Shown here: positions 16,515-23,752 of the stretch, one piece after another | How the letters are laid out: every line of letters begins with the position of its first letter | Numbering within the stretch: the first letter of the stretch is position 1 | Assembly (NCBI GenBank): GCA_002332755.1 | Contig: DDBO01000161.1 | Coordinates: 1 to 24,533 of the forward strand | Length of the DNA stretch: 24,533 nucleotides | Origin: Bacteroidales bacterium UBA2030 | GTDB lineage: Bacteria; Bacteroidota; Bacteroidia; Bacteroidales; TTA-H9 | Direction: 5' to 3' | Notes under the pieces: model-generated | What the model was told of the DNA's origin: nothing | Seen by the model: only the letters and a program-made list of their open reading frames with translations | The model's database searches: none | Translations under genes and position numbers: made by a program

Positions 16515-17036
16515 ATGAGACACGGAAAAAGAGTTAACCACCTGGGCCGTACTAGCTCCCATCGCAAAGCTATGCTGTCGAATATGGCAGTATCGCTCAT
16601 AAAGAACAAGAAGCTGGTAACTACCCTTGCCAAGGCCAAGGCCCTCAGAAGCTTTGTTGAACCTTTGATTAACCGTTCAAAAGAAGATACCACCCACAAT
16701 CGCAGGACTGTTTTTGCATACCTGCAAGATAAATATGCCGTAACGGAACTCTTTAGGGAAATTTCCACTAAAGTAGCCGAACGTCCTGGCGGTTATACCC
16801 GTATCCTTAAATTGGGCTTCCGTAAAGGAGATGGCGCAGAACTCGCACTTATCGAGCTGGTTGACTATAACACCTTCCTGGTGGGCACCAAAGAAAAGAA
16901 ACAAGAAAAAACTGGTCGTACCCGCCGTAGTAAGAGAAAAGCTTCCGAACCCAAAGCTGAAGCCCCGGCTAAGGCTTCTGTAGCTGAGACTACTGAAGAA
17001 GCAGGAAACAACCAGACTGAAGAAAAAGCTGAATAA
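16515..17036 (+). CDS. rplQ: 50S ribosomal protein bL17 with long charged tail
   Basis: bL17 lies on the 50S solvent side near the tunnel exit. Residues 1 to about 120 are the normal core, beginning RHGKRVNHLGRTSSHRKAML. A tail of roughly 50 residues follows, first Lys/Arg-rich (KEKKQEKTGRTRRSKRK), then Ala/Glu-rich and acidic. E. coli bL17 is about 127 residues, so this tail is an extension. Similar low-complexity tails are familiar from Bacteroidota, and it is probably disordered. It is the last gene of the ribosomal run; a terminator follows 31 nt downstream. Confidence 0.96.
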   Translation: MRHGKRVNHLGRTSSHRKAMLSNMAVSLIKNKKLVTTLAKAKALRSFVEPLINRSKEDTTHNRRTVFAYLQDKYAVTELFREISTKVAERPGGYTRILKLGFRKGDGAELALIELVDYNTFLVGTKEKKQEKTGRTRRSKRKASEPKAEAPAKASVAETTEEAGNNQTEEKAE

Positions 17037-17067
17037 TCCTGTATTACTATCCTTAGTTTGATGGAGG

Positions 17068-17101
17068 GGGATGAGGCACTTATGGGCCTTGTCCCTTTTT
17101 T
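17068..17101 (+). terminator. Rho-independent terminator after rplQ
   Basis: The 5' arm GGGATGAGGC (17068-17077) pairs with GCCTTGTCCC (17086-17095) over 10 positions, two of them G-U wobbles. The loop is 8 nt and six T residues follow at once. It marks the end of the S10-spc-alpha transcript. It leaves only about 46 nt before eno, in which I see no clear promoter, so eno may depend partly on read-through. Confidence 0.85.
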
Positions 17102-17147
17102 GATGAATATCAATCGTTTTACGTCTAACCCTTAAAACAAAAAATTT

Positions 17148-18440
17148 ATGAGTCGTATTTCTTACATCCATGCCCGTCAGATTCTCGATTCGAGGGGTAA
17201 CCCCACCATCGAGGTTGATGTCGTTACTGAAAATGGTGTTCTTGGCCGAGCTGCTGTTCCCTCAGGCGCTTCCACAGGTGTACACGAAGCCGTAGAATTG
17301 CGCGATGGGAATAAAAATATTTATCTGGGCAAGAGCGTTTTGAATGCCGTTCAAAATGTCAACACTATCCTCAATGAGGAACTTCAAGGCATGTACATCT
17401 TCGATCAAAATGAGATTGATGCCCGCATGATTGAACTGGATGGAACAGCGAACAAAGGAAAATTGGGTGCCAATGCCATTCTCGGAGTGTCGTTAGCCGT
17501 GGCCAAGGCTGCTGCCATCGAAGCCGGTCTGCCTCTCTACCGCTATCTGGGTGGTCCCAATGCCAACACCCTGCCTATTCCAATGATGAATATCATCAAT
17601 GGAGGTTCACATGCCGATAATTCCATCGATTTCCAGGAATTTATGATTATGCCTGTGGGCGCAACCTGCTTCACCGATGCTATTCGCATGGGTGCAGAAG
17701 TTTTCCACAACCTGGCTAAGGTTCTTAAAAAAGCCGGCTACAGCACCAATGTAGGCGATGAGGGTGGTTTTGCTCCCAACCTGAAGGCCAACGAAGAAGC
17801 TATCCAGGTGATTTTACAGGCTATTGAACAGGCCGGTTACAAACCCGGAGAGGATGTTTGCATAGCCCTCGATCCTGCTTCATCTGAATACTTTATTCCT
17901 GAAGAAAATGTGTATCACCTCAAAAAGTCAACCGGTGAAAAATTGACCCCGGCACAAATGGTCGATTTCTGGGCTGATTGGGTGAAAAAGTATCCGATTT
18001 TGTCTATCGAAGATGGTATGGCTGAAGACGACTGGGATGGCTGGAAACTGATGACCGATAAGCTTGGAAGCCAAATTCAGCTTGTAGGCGACGATCTCTT
18101 TGTAACCAATACCAAACGTTTGGCTGAAGGCATTCTCAAAGGAATAGCCAACTCTATCCTGGTGAAAGTGAATCAAATTGGCTCACTCACCGAAACCATG
18201 GATGCAGTTAACATGGCTTACCGTGCTGCTTACACAGCTATCATCAGCCACCGTTCGGGCGAAACTGAAGATACCACTATTGCCGATCTTGCCGTTGCTC
18301 TCAACACTGGCTTGATTAAGACCGGTTCTGCTTCACGCACCGATCGCATTGCCAAATATAACCAGCTTCTCCGCATTGAAGAAGCTCTTGGTTCGGCCGC
18401 CCGCTATGTGGGTAAAGAATTCAAATATTTCAAACGCTAA
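17148..18440 (+). CDS. eno: Enolase (phosphopyruvate hydratase)
   Basis: Enolase converts 2-phosphoglycerate to phosphoenolpyruvate in glycolysis and is Mg-dependent. The 430-residue product has all catalytic and metal residues: Ser42 (GASTG loop), His155, Glu164, Glu205 (GDEGG), and Mg ligands Asp242, Glu288 (SIEDG) and Asp315 (GDD). Also present are the catalytic Lys340 (LVKVNQIGSLTE) and the SHRSGETED loop at 367-375. Its position directly after rplQ is a common Bacteroidota neighbourhood. A terminator precedes it and a strong one follows, so it can be a single-gene unit. Confidence 0.98.
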   Translation: MSRISYIHARQILDSRGNPTIEVDVVTENGVLGRAAVPSGASTGVHEAVELRDGNKNIYLGKSVLNAVQNVNTILNEELQGMYIFDQNEIDARMIELDGTANKGKLGANAILGVSLAVAKAAAIEAGLPLYRYLGGPNANTLPIPMMNIINGGSHADNSIDFQEFMIMPVGATCFTDAIRMGAEVFHNLAKVLKKAGYSTNVGDEGGFAPNLKANEEAIQVILQAIEQAGYKPGEDVCIALDPASSEYFIPEENVYHLKKSTGEKLTPAQMVDFWADWVKKYPILSIEDGMAEDDWDGWKLMTDKLGSQIQLVGDDLFVTNTKRLAEGILKGIANSILVKVNQIGSLTETMDAVNMAYRAAYTAIISHRSGETEDTTIADLAVALNTGLIKTGSASRTDRIAKYNQLLRIEEALGSAARYVGKEFKYFKR

Positions 18441-18458
18441 CCCTTCATTAGCTATACT

Positions 18459-18493
18459 AAACCGGAGGCAAAACGCTTCCGGTTTTTTTTTTT
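18459..18493 (+). terminator. Rho-independent terminator after eno
   Basis: AAACCGGAGGC (18459-18469) pairs with GCTTCCGGTTT (18475-18485) over 11 positions with one G-U wobble and a 5-nt loop. A run of 11 T residues (18483-18493) follows, its first three bases shared with the stem. It lies 18 nt after the eno stop and separates the housekeeping block from the accessory region. Confidence 0.92.
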
Positions 18494-18602
18494 GAAAAAT
18501 TAGGGCGTGGGTGGCAGAAATTATCAAAGGCCTTGCTCATTGATGAAAACTGGTAACTATTTACTCTTTAGAATTCAATGTATTAAAGTGGATAGTTATG
18601 TG

Positions 18603-18610
18603 TATATTTG
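18603..18610 (+). promoter_or_regulatory. Possible Bacteroidota -7 box upstream of the large secreted protein gene
   Basis: TATATTTG matches the Bacteroidota TAnnTTTG -7 consensus and lies about 150 nt before the ATG at 18761. No good TTTG -33 element is found 19-21 nt upstream, so support is moderate. The same box occurs at 23318. Just downstream is a perfect 5-bp inverted repeat GGTCT-CGC-AGACC (18613-18625) at the expected start of transcription. Further on, TTTTCTA/TAGAAAA (18648-18666) could form an AT-rich hairpin in the leader. The rest of 18494-18760 shows nothing else. Confidence 0.4.
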
Positions 18611-18760
18611 CGGGTCTCGCAGACCAACCCATCTCAGATTGCAACTATTTTCTATTTTTTAGAAAAAGATTTGTATTCCATTTTAAATTGCATCACCGAA
18701 AAGGCCTATAAAATGTACCATAATTGGAATTGAGAATTTTGAATTAAAATTTGTGCATCG

Positions 18761-21700
18761 ATGAAAAAATTTTCAGGAATGAAAAAAATATTCTTTTCAT
18801 TTATTTGGTTTTTGGTATTAAGGATTTATCCGGTATTTTCCCAACAAGTCACCATCACTTCCCCTCAAGCAGGAGTATCTTTCAATATATCAGAAAAAAT
18901 CCATTTTGACGTTCAGGTAGGCGGGATTCCCTCATTCTCACCTGCTTATTTTCATGTGACCAATGAGTTAACCGGTTACCGCAAGTTGAAATTGGGTTAC
19001 AACCCCAACAATATATATGCTCCCGGCAATAATGTGATTGCAGGAGGTAACAACACACTTCAAATTACTTTACGTGATAATGGCGGGAGTTGCAATTGGA
19101 ATGCAATGTACATTAAGCCTAACTCAACTGGTTCATTGTTGTTAACACCTTATATTCTCGCTGTCGGTGGAATAGGCAACGAATGGAAAACGATTTCTAT
19201 CCCTTTGTCAGATTTTCAGGGTGTAGATTGGACTGCTCTGGCTTATCTGGAATTTCCCTATAGCGCTAATGCCGAAAATTTTAATATTGATTTCTCAGAG
19301 ATAAAGTTTACCGGTGGAACGACTCCTTTTATCTGGTTTGGAGAAGGGAAAACCGATAACAAACATGATGGCTTTGGAGGGCCCGGACAACTCGTTGCCA
19401 GCCTTGTTCCTGCTTCCTTTCCATCGGTTTATGCGGAAAAAGTGGAGTTTTATGCAAATGGAGTAAAGGTTGGGGAAGACGCTTTTCCTCCTTACTCATG
19501 TAGTTTCTTCCCAGCCGATACTGGTGTATTGGTTCTCTCTGCCGGCCTTAAGCTTAATACCGGTGACATATACTGGTCTGAGCCATGTTCGGTGAATGTA
19601 CATGCCCCTGTTTACAATAATGATTTTGCGGTTCATATAACCCAGCCAACGAATAACCAGTCTTTTTATACGACGAATACCATTACTTTTAGTGCCCTTA
19701 CCGAAGGCATACCTGTTCCCGAGTCTGATTATTTGCTTGTCACAAATAACATGACCGGATACAGGAAATTAAAACTGGGCTATAGTCCGGTTAGTATATA
19801 TGGTACTTACGTTAATGCAGTTGCAGGTGGTAACAATAAGATGGAGATTACACTTAAGGATGTAAACGGAGGTGGCACAAATTGGTCGCGCATAATGCTT
19901 AAACCCAATGGGGTTGGAAACCTTTCATTGGCCCCTTATATAAATGCAGGTGGAGGGATAGGTAACGAGTGGAAAACTATTGTTATCCCCCTTGCTGATT
20001 TTGACCCAGCTATCAATTTTAGCAGCCTCCAGTTGCTTGAATTTCCCTATAGTGCCGATGCAGGTAATTTTCAATTAGCTATAAAATCGATTATTTTTAC
20101 CGGAGGATCCTCGCCTTTCCTTTATTTTGGAGATACCAAGACTGATAATAAACACGATGGATACGGCGGAACAGGCCAACTGGTGGCAAACCTTATACAA
20201 GCCAATAATAGCGGTGATTATGTTGAAAAAGTCGAGTTTTACCTTGATAACCAAAAAATAGGTCAGGATCTTTCATTTCCTTATCAAACAATACTAAGTG
20301 GTATGACTCTCGGGGCTTATCAGCTCAAAGCCTTTGCTTTTTCACACAATGGGCTTATTGCTGAAAGTGAGGCGATAAACATAATAGTAGAATTACCCCC
20401 AGTTGCTGCTTCACCGTTGAATGTTCATCCCACCTCTCCGCTTAACAATACCCAATATTATTCTCCTGTAGATCTCACACTTAATGCTGAGGTTTCAGGT
20501 GAGGTATTACCTGGCCCTAATTACCTCAGGGTTATCAATAACCAAAGCGGATACAGAAAACTTAAATTAGGCTATACCCCCGGCAATATTTACGAACCTG
20601 CTCAGAATGTTATTGCCGGAGGCAATCATACCCTGGAGATTGTGTTAAAAGATTTCAACAATACCGTTGATTGGTCCAAAATACGTATTCGCCCGATGGG
20701 GATCGGTTCGTTGAACCTGGCTGCTTATTGGGCTACTGCTCAACCCTTAGAGAATGGATGGAAAAAAATCTCAATTCCCCTTTCGCATTTCGATCCCGCA
20801 ATTGATTTTACGGCAATTAACCATATTGAATTTCCTTACAGTGCCTCTGCTCCGGCTTTTGAAATGGGTATTGCTTCTATAAAATTTGTCGGAGGATCTG
20901 CTCCCTTCATTTGGTTTGGAGAGGGAAAAACGAATAATCCTCACGATGGTTTGAATGGCCCCGGACAGCTTTTGGCAACCCTGGTTGATGGGAACGCCGG
21001 TTTGGTGCAGGCCCAAAAGGTATCCTTTTTTGACCATGATGTTTTATTAGGTATTGACTCCATTAAACCCTATAGTTTTACTTATATAAATGTTCCGTCG
21101 GGTTTACGAAAGCTCACAGCTATCGTTCATGACAATCATGGAGCAGTCAGAACTTCTGATACCATTCAGGTACTTATCGTTGAATCTTTGCCACCCACTG
21201 CCATGATGCTAACTATTACATTTGATACAGTCCCCACGTATGCCGATATTGATAAAGCCAAACTGCGATATAACAAAGATTTTGCCTACAGTTTTACCCT
21301 TGACGACGGCTACCGTTGTGCCTACAAGAACGCATTTATGTTATTAAATGGAGGCTATGTTGCCGGAAATAATACTACTTATCCGGGCCTTTTCTATACA
21401 GATGGCTGTGGAAACGATATTCCTTTCAAAGGAGGCCTGGCCATATACTCCAAAGGTGCAAGCGGTAACGACATTCATGTGAATAGTAATAGTTATATTA
21501 ACTGGAACGAGCTTCAGACTATGATCTCGGCAGGTTGGAATGTATTCAATCATTCGCTGCAGCATGCCTCTGGTACTGGCACCGAATATGTTTATCAGAT
21601 TGTTGAAAATACCCGCTATATTAAAGAAAAAACGGGTTATGTGACACGTCACTTTGTGGTACCCAGCGGCGACCAAAACTATGTAGCTCCCGCATTTGCC

Positions 21701-22612
21701 AATGGAATGCTTTCGGTTTATGCGAATAATGCAAGCTATCTGGGATTTCCGAATGGACTAGTGGTTAATAATGCTCTAAATTATTCCAACTTTACATTCT
21801 ATAAGCGGTTCCTTTACGATACTTATTACGACACTACTAATATTTTCCAACCCATCCAAAATGCAGCCAATCTCTCCGTGAATGGAAATCACGTATGGTA
21901 TAGTGATTTCACGCACAGAGTTGATTTTGGCTCTTATGGCGGTAGCCTCAATTTTCCCTTGTTCGCCTGGTATATGCAATGGGTTGAAAGACATTATGGA
22001 AAATCCGGAGCCGACAATATCTGGATGGCTCCTATGCAGGAGGTATATGAGTATTTATATGTGAGAGATCACACCCCCATGACAGCCTCACGCACCGGTA
22101 ATGTTATGCGCGTAATTATCGATCGTAGCCAGTTGCCCGATAGCTTGCTCAAATATGCCTTGAGCTTTGTAGTTAACAGCGATGCCAATATTACCTCAGT
22201 TGTCCTTAGCCAGCCGGGTACAATCACCTGGAGGGGAAACACGCCCATAAAGCTGATTAACATGGAATGGAATAACAATTTACTAAAGCACTCATCCGGT
22301 GATGTTTCTGAAGATGCTAAGAATACTAAAGGAACTCTTTCAAAGAGTGAAAATCGGGAGCTCCCTGATGAAATGGATGTTGCAATAGCGAATCCGGTAG
22401 ATGATTATTTGCAGGTTATAAACAGAACCGGATTAAAGATCCATCAGTTGATTGTACATAATATGCTGGGTGAGAAAGTGCTGACACTTTTTTCCCCCAA
22501 TGATCTTACACTTAATGCAATCCACACGAGAGGTTTAAAGCAGGGAATGTATTTTGTTGTTCTTCAATTTGATAATGGTTCGGCTATCATCCGAAAGATC
22601 CTAAAAAATTAG
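18761..22612 (+). CDS. T9SS-secreted triple-repeat protein with NodB/CE4-like deacetylase domain
   Basis: The 1283-residue product starts with a signal peptide (residues 1-27; hydrophobic IFFSFIWFLVL, likely cut after VFS). Met7 is an alternative start. Three copies of a ~262-residue module follow at about 30-286, 291-549 and 555-811. All share GYRKLKLGY (from 72, 333, 597), an EWKTI-IPL-DF strand, FPYSA and a WFGEGKTDNKHDG-type loop. Each copy ends in a bacterial Ig-like segment (EKVEFY..., from 226, 489 and 752). The modules resemble jelly-roll carbohydrate-binding domains, by inference. Residues about 815-1170 look like a polysaccharide deacetylase: TLDDG (Asp848-Asp849), HSLQH (931-935) and VPSG (967-970) match NodB motifs 1-3. 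Residues about 1205-1283 form a type A T9SS sorting domain (NPVDDYLQV ... GMYFVVL ... KILKN). It is probably surface-attached or released and acts on an external or cell-wall glycan. The substrate is unknown, and no sus genes or transporters adjoin it. Confidence 0.85.
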   Translation: MKKFSGMKKIFFSFIWFLVLRIYPVFSQQVTITSPQAGVSFNISEKIHFDVQVGGIPSFSPAYFHVTNELTGYRKLKLGYNPNNIYAPGNNVIAGGNNTLQITLRDNGGSCNWNAMYIKPNSTGSLLLTPYILAVGGIGNEWKTISIPLSDFQGVDWTALAYLEFPYSANAENFNIDFSEIKFTGGTTPFIWFGEGKTDNKHDGFGGPGQLVASLVPASFPSVYAEKVEFYANGVKVGEDAFPPYSCSFFPADTGVLVLSAGLKLNTGDIYWSEPCSVNVHAPVYNNDFAVHITQPTNNQSFYTTNTITFSALTEGIPVPESDYLLVTNNMTGYRKLKLGYSPVSIYGTYVNAVAGGNNKMEITLKDVNGGGTNWSRIMLKPNGVGNLSLAPYINAGGGIGNEWKTIVIPLADFDPAINFSSLQLLEFPYSADAGNFQLAIKSIIFTGGSSPFLYFGDTKTDNKHDGYGGTGQLVANLIQANNSGDYVEKVEFYLDNQKIGQDLSFPYQTILSGMTLGAYQLKAFAFSHNGLIAESEAINIIVELPPVAASPLNVHPTSPLNNTQYYSPVDLTLNAEVSGEVLPGPNYLRVINNQSGYRKLKLGYTPGNIYEPAQNVIAGGNHTLEIVLKDFNNTVDWSKIRIRPMGIGSLNLAAYWATAQPLENGWKKISIPLSHFDPAIDFTAINHIEFPYSASAPAFEMGIASIKFVGGSAPFIWFGEGKTNNPHDGLNGPGQLLATLVDGNAGLVQAQKVSFFDHDVLLGIDSIKPYSFTYINVPSGLRKLTAIVHDNHGAVRTSDTIQVLIVESLPPTAMMLTITFDTVPTYADIDKAKLRYNKDFAYSFTLDDGYRCAYKNAFMLLNGGYVAGNNTTYPGLFYTDGCGNDIPFKGGLAIYSKGASGNDIHVNSNSYINWNELQTMISAGWNVFNHSLQHASGTGTEYVYQIVENTRYIKEKTGYVTRHFVVPSGDQNYVAPAFANGMLSVYANNASYLGFPNGLVVNNALNYSNFTFYKRFLYDTYYDTTNIFQPIQNAANLSVNGNHVWYSDFTHRVDFGSYGGSLNFPLFAWYMQWVERHYGKSGADNIWMAPMQEVYEYLYVRDHTPMTASRTGNVMRVIIDRSQLPDSLLKYALSFVVNSDANITSVVLSQPGTITWRGNTPIKLINMEWNNNLLKHSSGDVSEDAKNTKGTLSKSENRELPDEMDVAIANPVDDYLQVINRTGLKIHQLIVHNMLGEKVLTLFSPNDLTLNAIHTRGLKQGMYFVVLQFDNGSAIIRKILKN
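19043..21190 (+). repeat. Three tandem ~262-codon protein repeats within the secreted protein gene
   Basis: Anchoring on the GYRKLKLGY block, the repeat units are 261 and 264 codons apart. Conservation is at protein level in short blocks (GYRKLKLGY, GGNN, FPYSA, FGEGKTDN-HDG, GQL). The DNA differs at many positions even in these blocks, so the duplication is old. The third copy departs most in the Asp/Asn loop (NNPHDG instead of DNKHDG). The span given is approximate; whole modules run from about 18848 to 21193. Confidence 0.85.
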
Positions 22613-23295
22613 CTCTGTCAGTTAAATATTTCCATATCTATCCCAAATAACCTGGAGCGTTGCTAAATACAGGGCGTTAATTTGTATGTCTCGTTTTTGC
22701 GACGGGCTGACCTAATATTGATTCCAGACCGGCGAATAGTTATGATTGAATAGCGATTTCGTACGGGTAATATGCCTGTTCATCCATATTAGTCGATCCT
22801 TAGGCTAAATTCAGCCGGATAAAAATTACCGGGCCGGGCATAAATTGCCGTTATTTTAGCGCTGATTTATCATGCGTTGACAGACATGGAATTATTGGTG
22901 TCAACCGGATGTAAATAGAATCCGGTTTATGCGTGTATTTGTCTGATTTTTAATTTTTCTACAATCCTGAAAGACCAAAGGCCCAGATTATGGCTTGTAA
23001 TTTGGGAAAATTGTATTTTTTACCATGTGAGTTGGTTTATGTGGTAAACGTAAAATTATTTTCTGGAGGAGATATTTTCTTCCTACTTTATCATTTGTAT
23101 ATTTTTTGGCATAGGTGTTCATATTTCGTTATTTTAATTTGAAAAAGCTATTCCATAAAAAACTTATTCTATCCAATTTTTTCACTTTTTTGCTAGTCCA
23201 AAACCAACAAAGCACAATCAATCAGATAGTTTCTGAGTTTGTAAAATTTTCCTTACTAACCAGTAAAAATTTCTTAAGAAAAAAGCCACTATAGC
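22613..23295 (+). other. Geneless AT-rich stretch
   Basis: No convincing reading frame appears on either strand in about 680 nt. The clearest structure is an inverted repeat, AACCGGAT (22903-22910) and ATCCGGTT (22920-22927), with a 9-nt spacer and no T-run after it. A smaller GGCA-TAAAT-TGCC hairpin (22837-22849) is followed by a weak TTATTTT. Either could contribute to ending the transcript of the secreted protein gene, but neither is a good terminator. No RNA gene or mobile-element end was recognised. Confidence 0.5.
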
Positions 23296-23325
23296 TTGAC
23301 TTTTGGAATTTAATCATTATATTTG
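23296..23325 (+). promoter_or_regulatory. Bacteroidota-type promoter
   Basis: TTG (23296-23298, within CTTGAC) is followed after 19 nt by TATATTTG (23318-23325). This matches the Bacteroidota -33 TTG / -7 TAnnTTTG pattern with correct spacing. Transcription would start near 23332. That is about 76 nt before the doubtful ORF at 23408 and about 420 nt before the putative lipoprotein gene at 23753. Confidence 0.55.
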
Positions 23326-23407
23326 CGTTACTAAGAGACTTCAATTCTAAACAGGTATTTAAATTTTCTGGTGCACATCGACCTTAAAAAGAATAGACCA
23401 TAAGACT

Positions 23408-23710
23408 ATGTCCGCCAACTGTATTTCCGGAATAAAAAAGAGCCTTGTTACCCTGAGTTTAGTAATTATGAAGGGACTGGAGGTGATATGGTGGGTCTTA
23501 TACAGGGAAGAGCAGCACATTGAGTGTATAAAGACTTTTCACAGGGTGTCATGGAACCGAAGCAAAAAATTTGATATGATGAATAGGCAAAGTTCGGGCT
23601 CAAAAAGAGTTTTAAATTCTTTCGCAATCTGGCAGGTAATAACAATAAAGCCTGTACCTCTAAAAAATCGATTAAAACTAAACAAAGTAGCGGCTTTAAA
23701 GGAGTTGTGA
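23408..23710 (+). CDS. Doubtful hypothetical ORF
   Basis: This 100-codon frame lies just downstream of a plausible promoter. I do not recognise the product. It has a mildly hydrophobic stretch near residues 12-31 (LVTLSLVIMKGLEVIWWVLY) and a basic remainder, without a recognisable domain. Composition looks close to random for AT-rich DNA. The frame two bases over reads as short open pieces broken by stops, so the stretch may be leader RNA or gene debris rather than a coding gene. Confidence 0.2.
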   Translation: MSANCISGIKKSLVTLSLVIMKGLEVIWWVLYREEQHIECIKTFHRVSWNRSKKFDMMNRQSSGSKRVLNSFAIWQVITIKPVPLKNRLKLNKVAALKEL

Positions 23711-23752
23711 ACGAAGCTTAATAATGACCACAAATAAATTAACAATCAAATA

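Noticed and set aside
17053..17060. TTAGTTTG as a possible eno promoter -7 box
   Set aside because: It mismatches the TAnnTTTG consensus at position 2, has no -33 TTG at proper spacing, and lies before the terminator.
18848..21193. Possible DNA tandem repeat or array (CRISPR-like or minisatellite) in the secreted protein gene
   Set aside because: The periodicity (~785 bp) reflects diverged protein modules. The DNA units are not near-identical and there are no short direct repeats with spacers.
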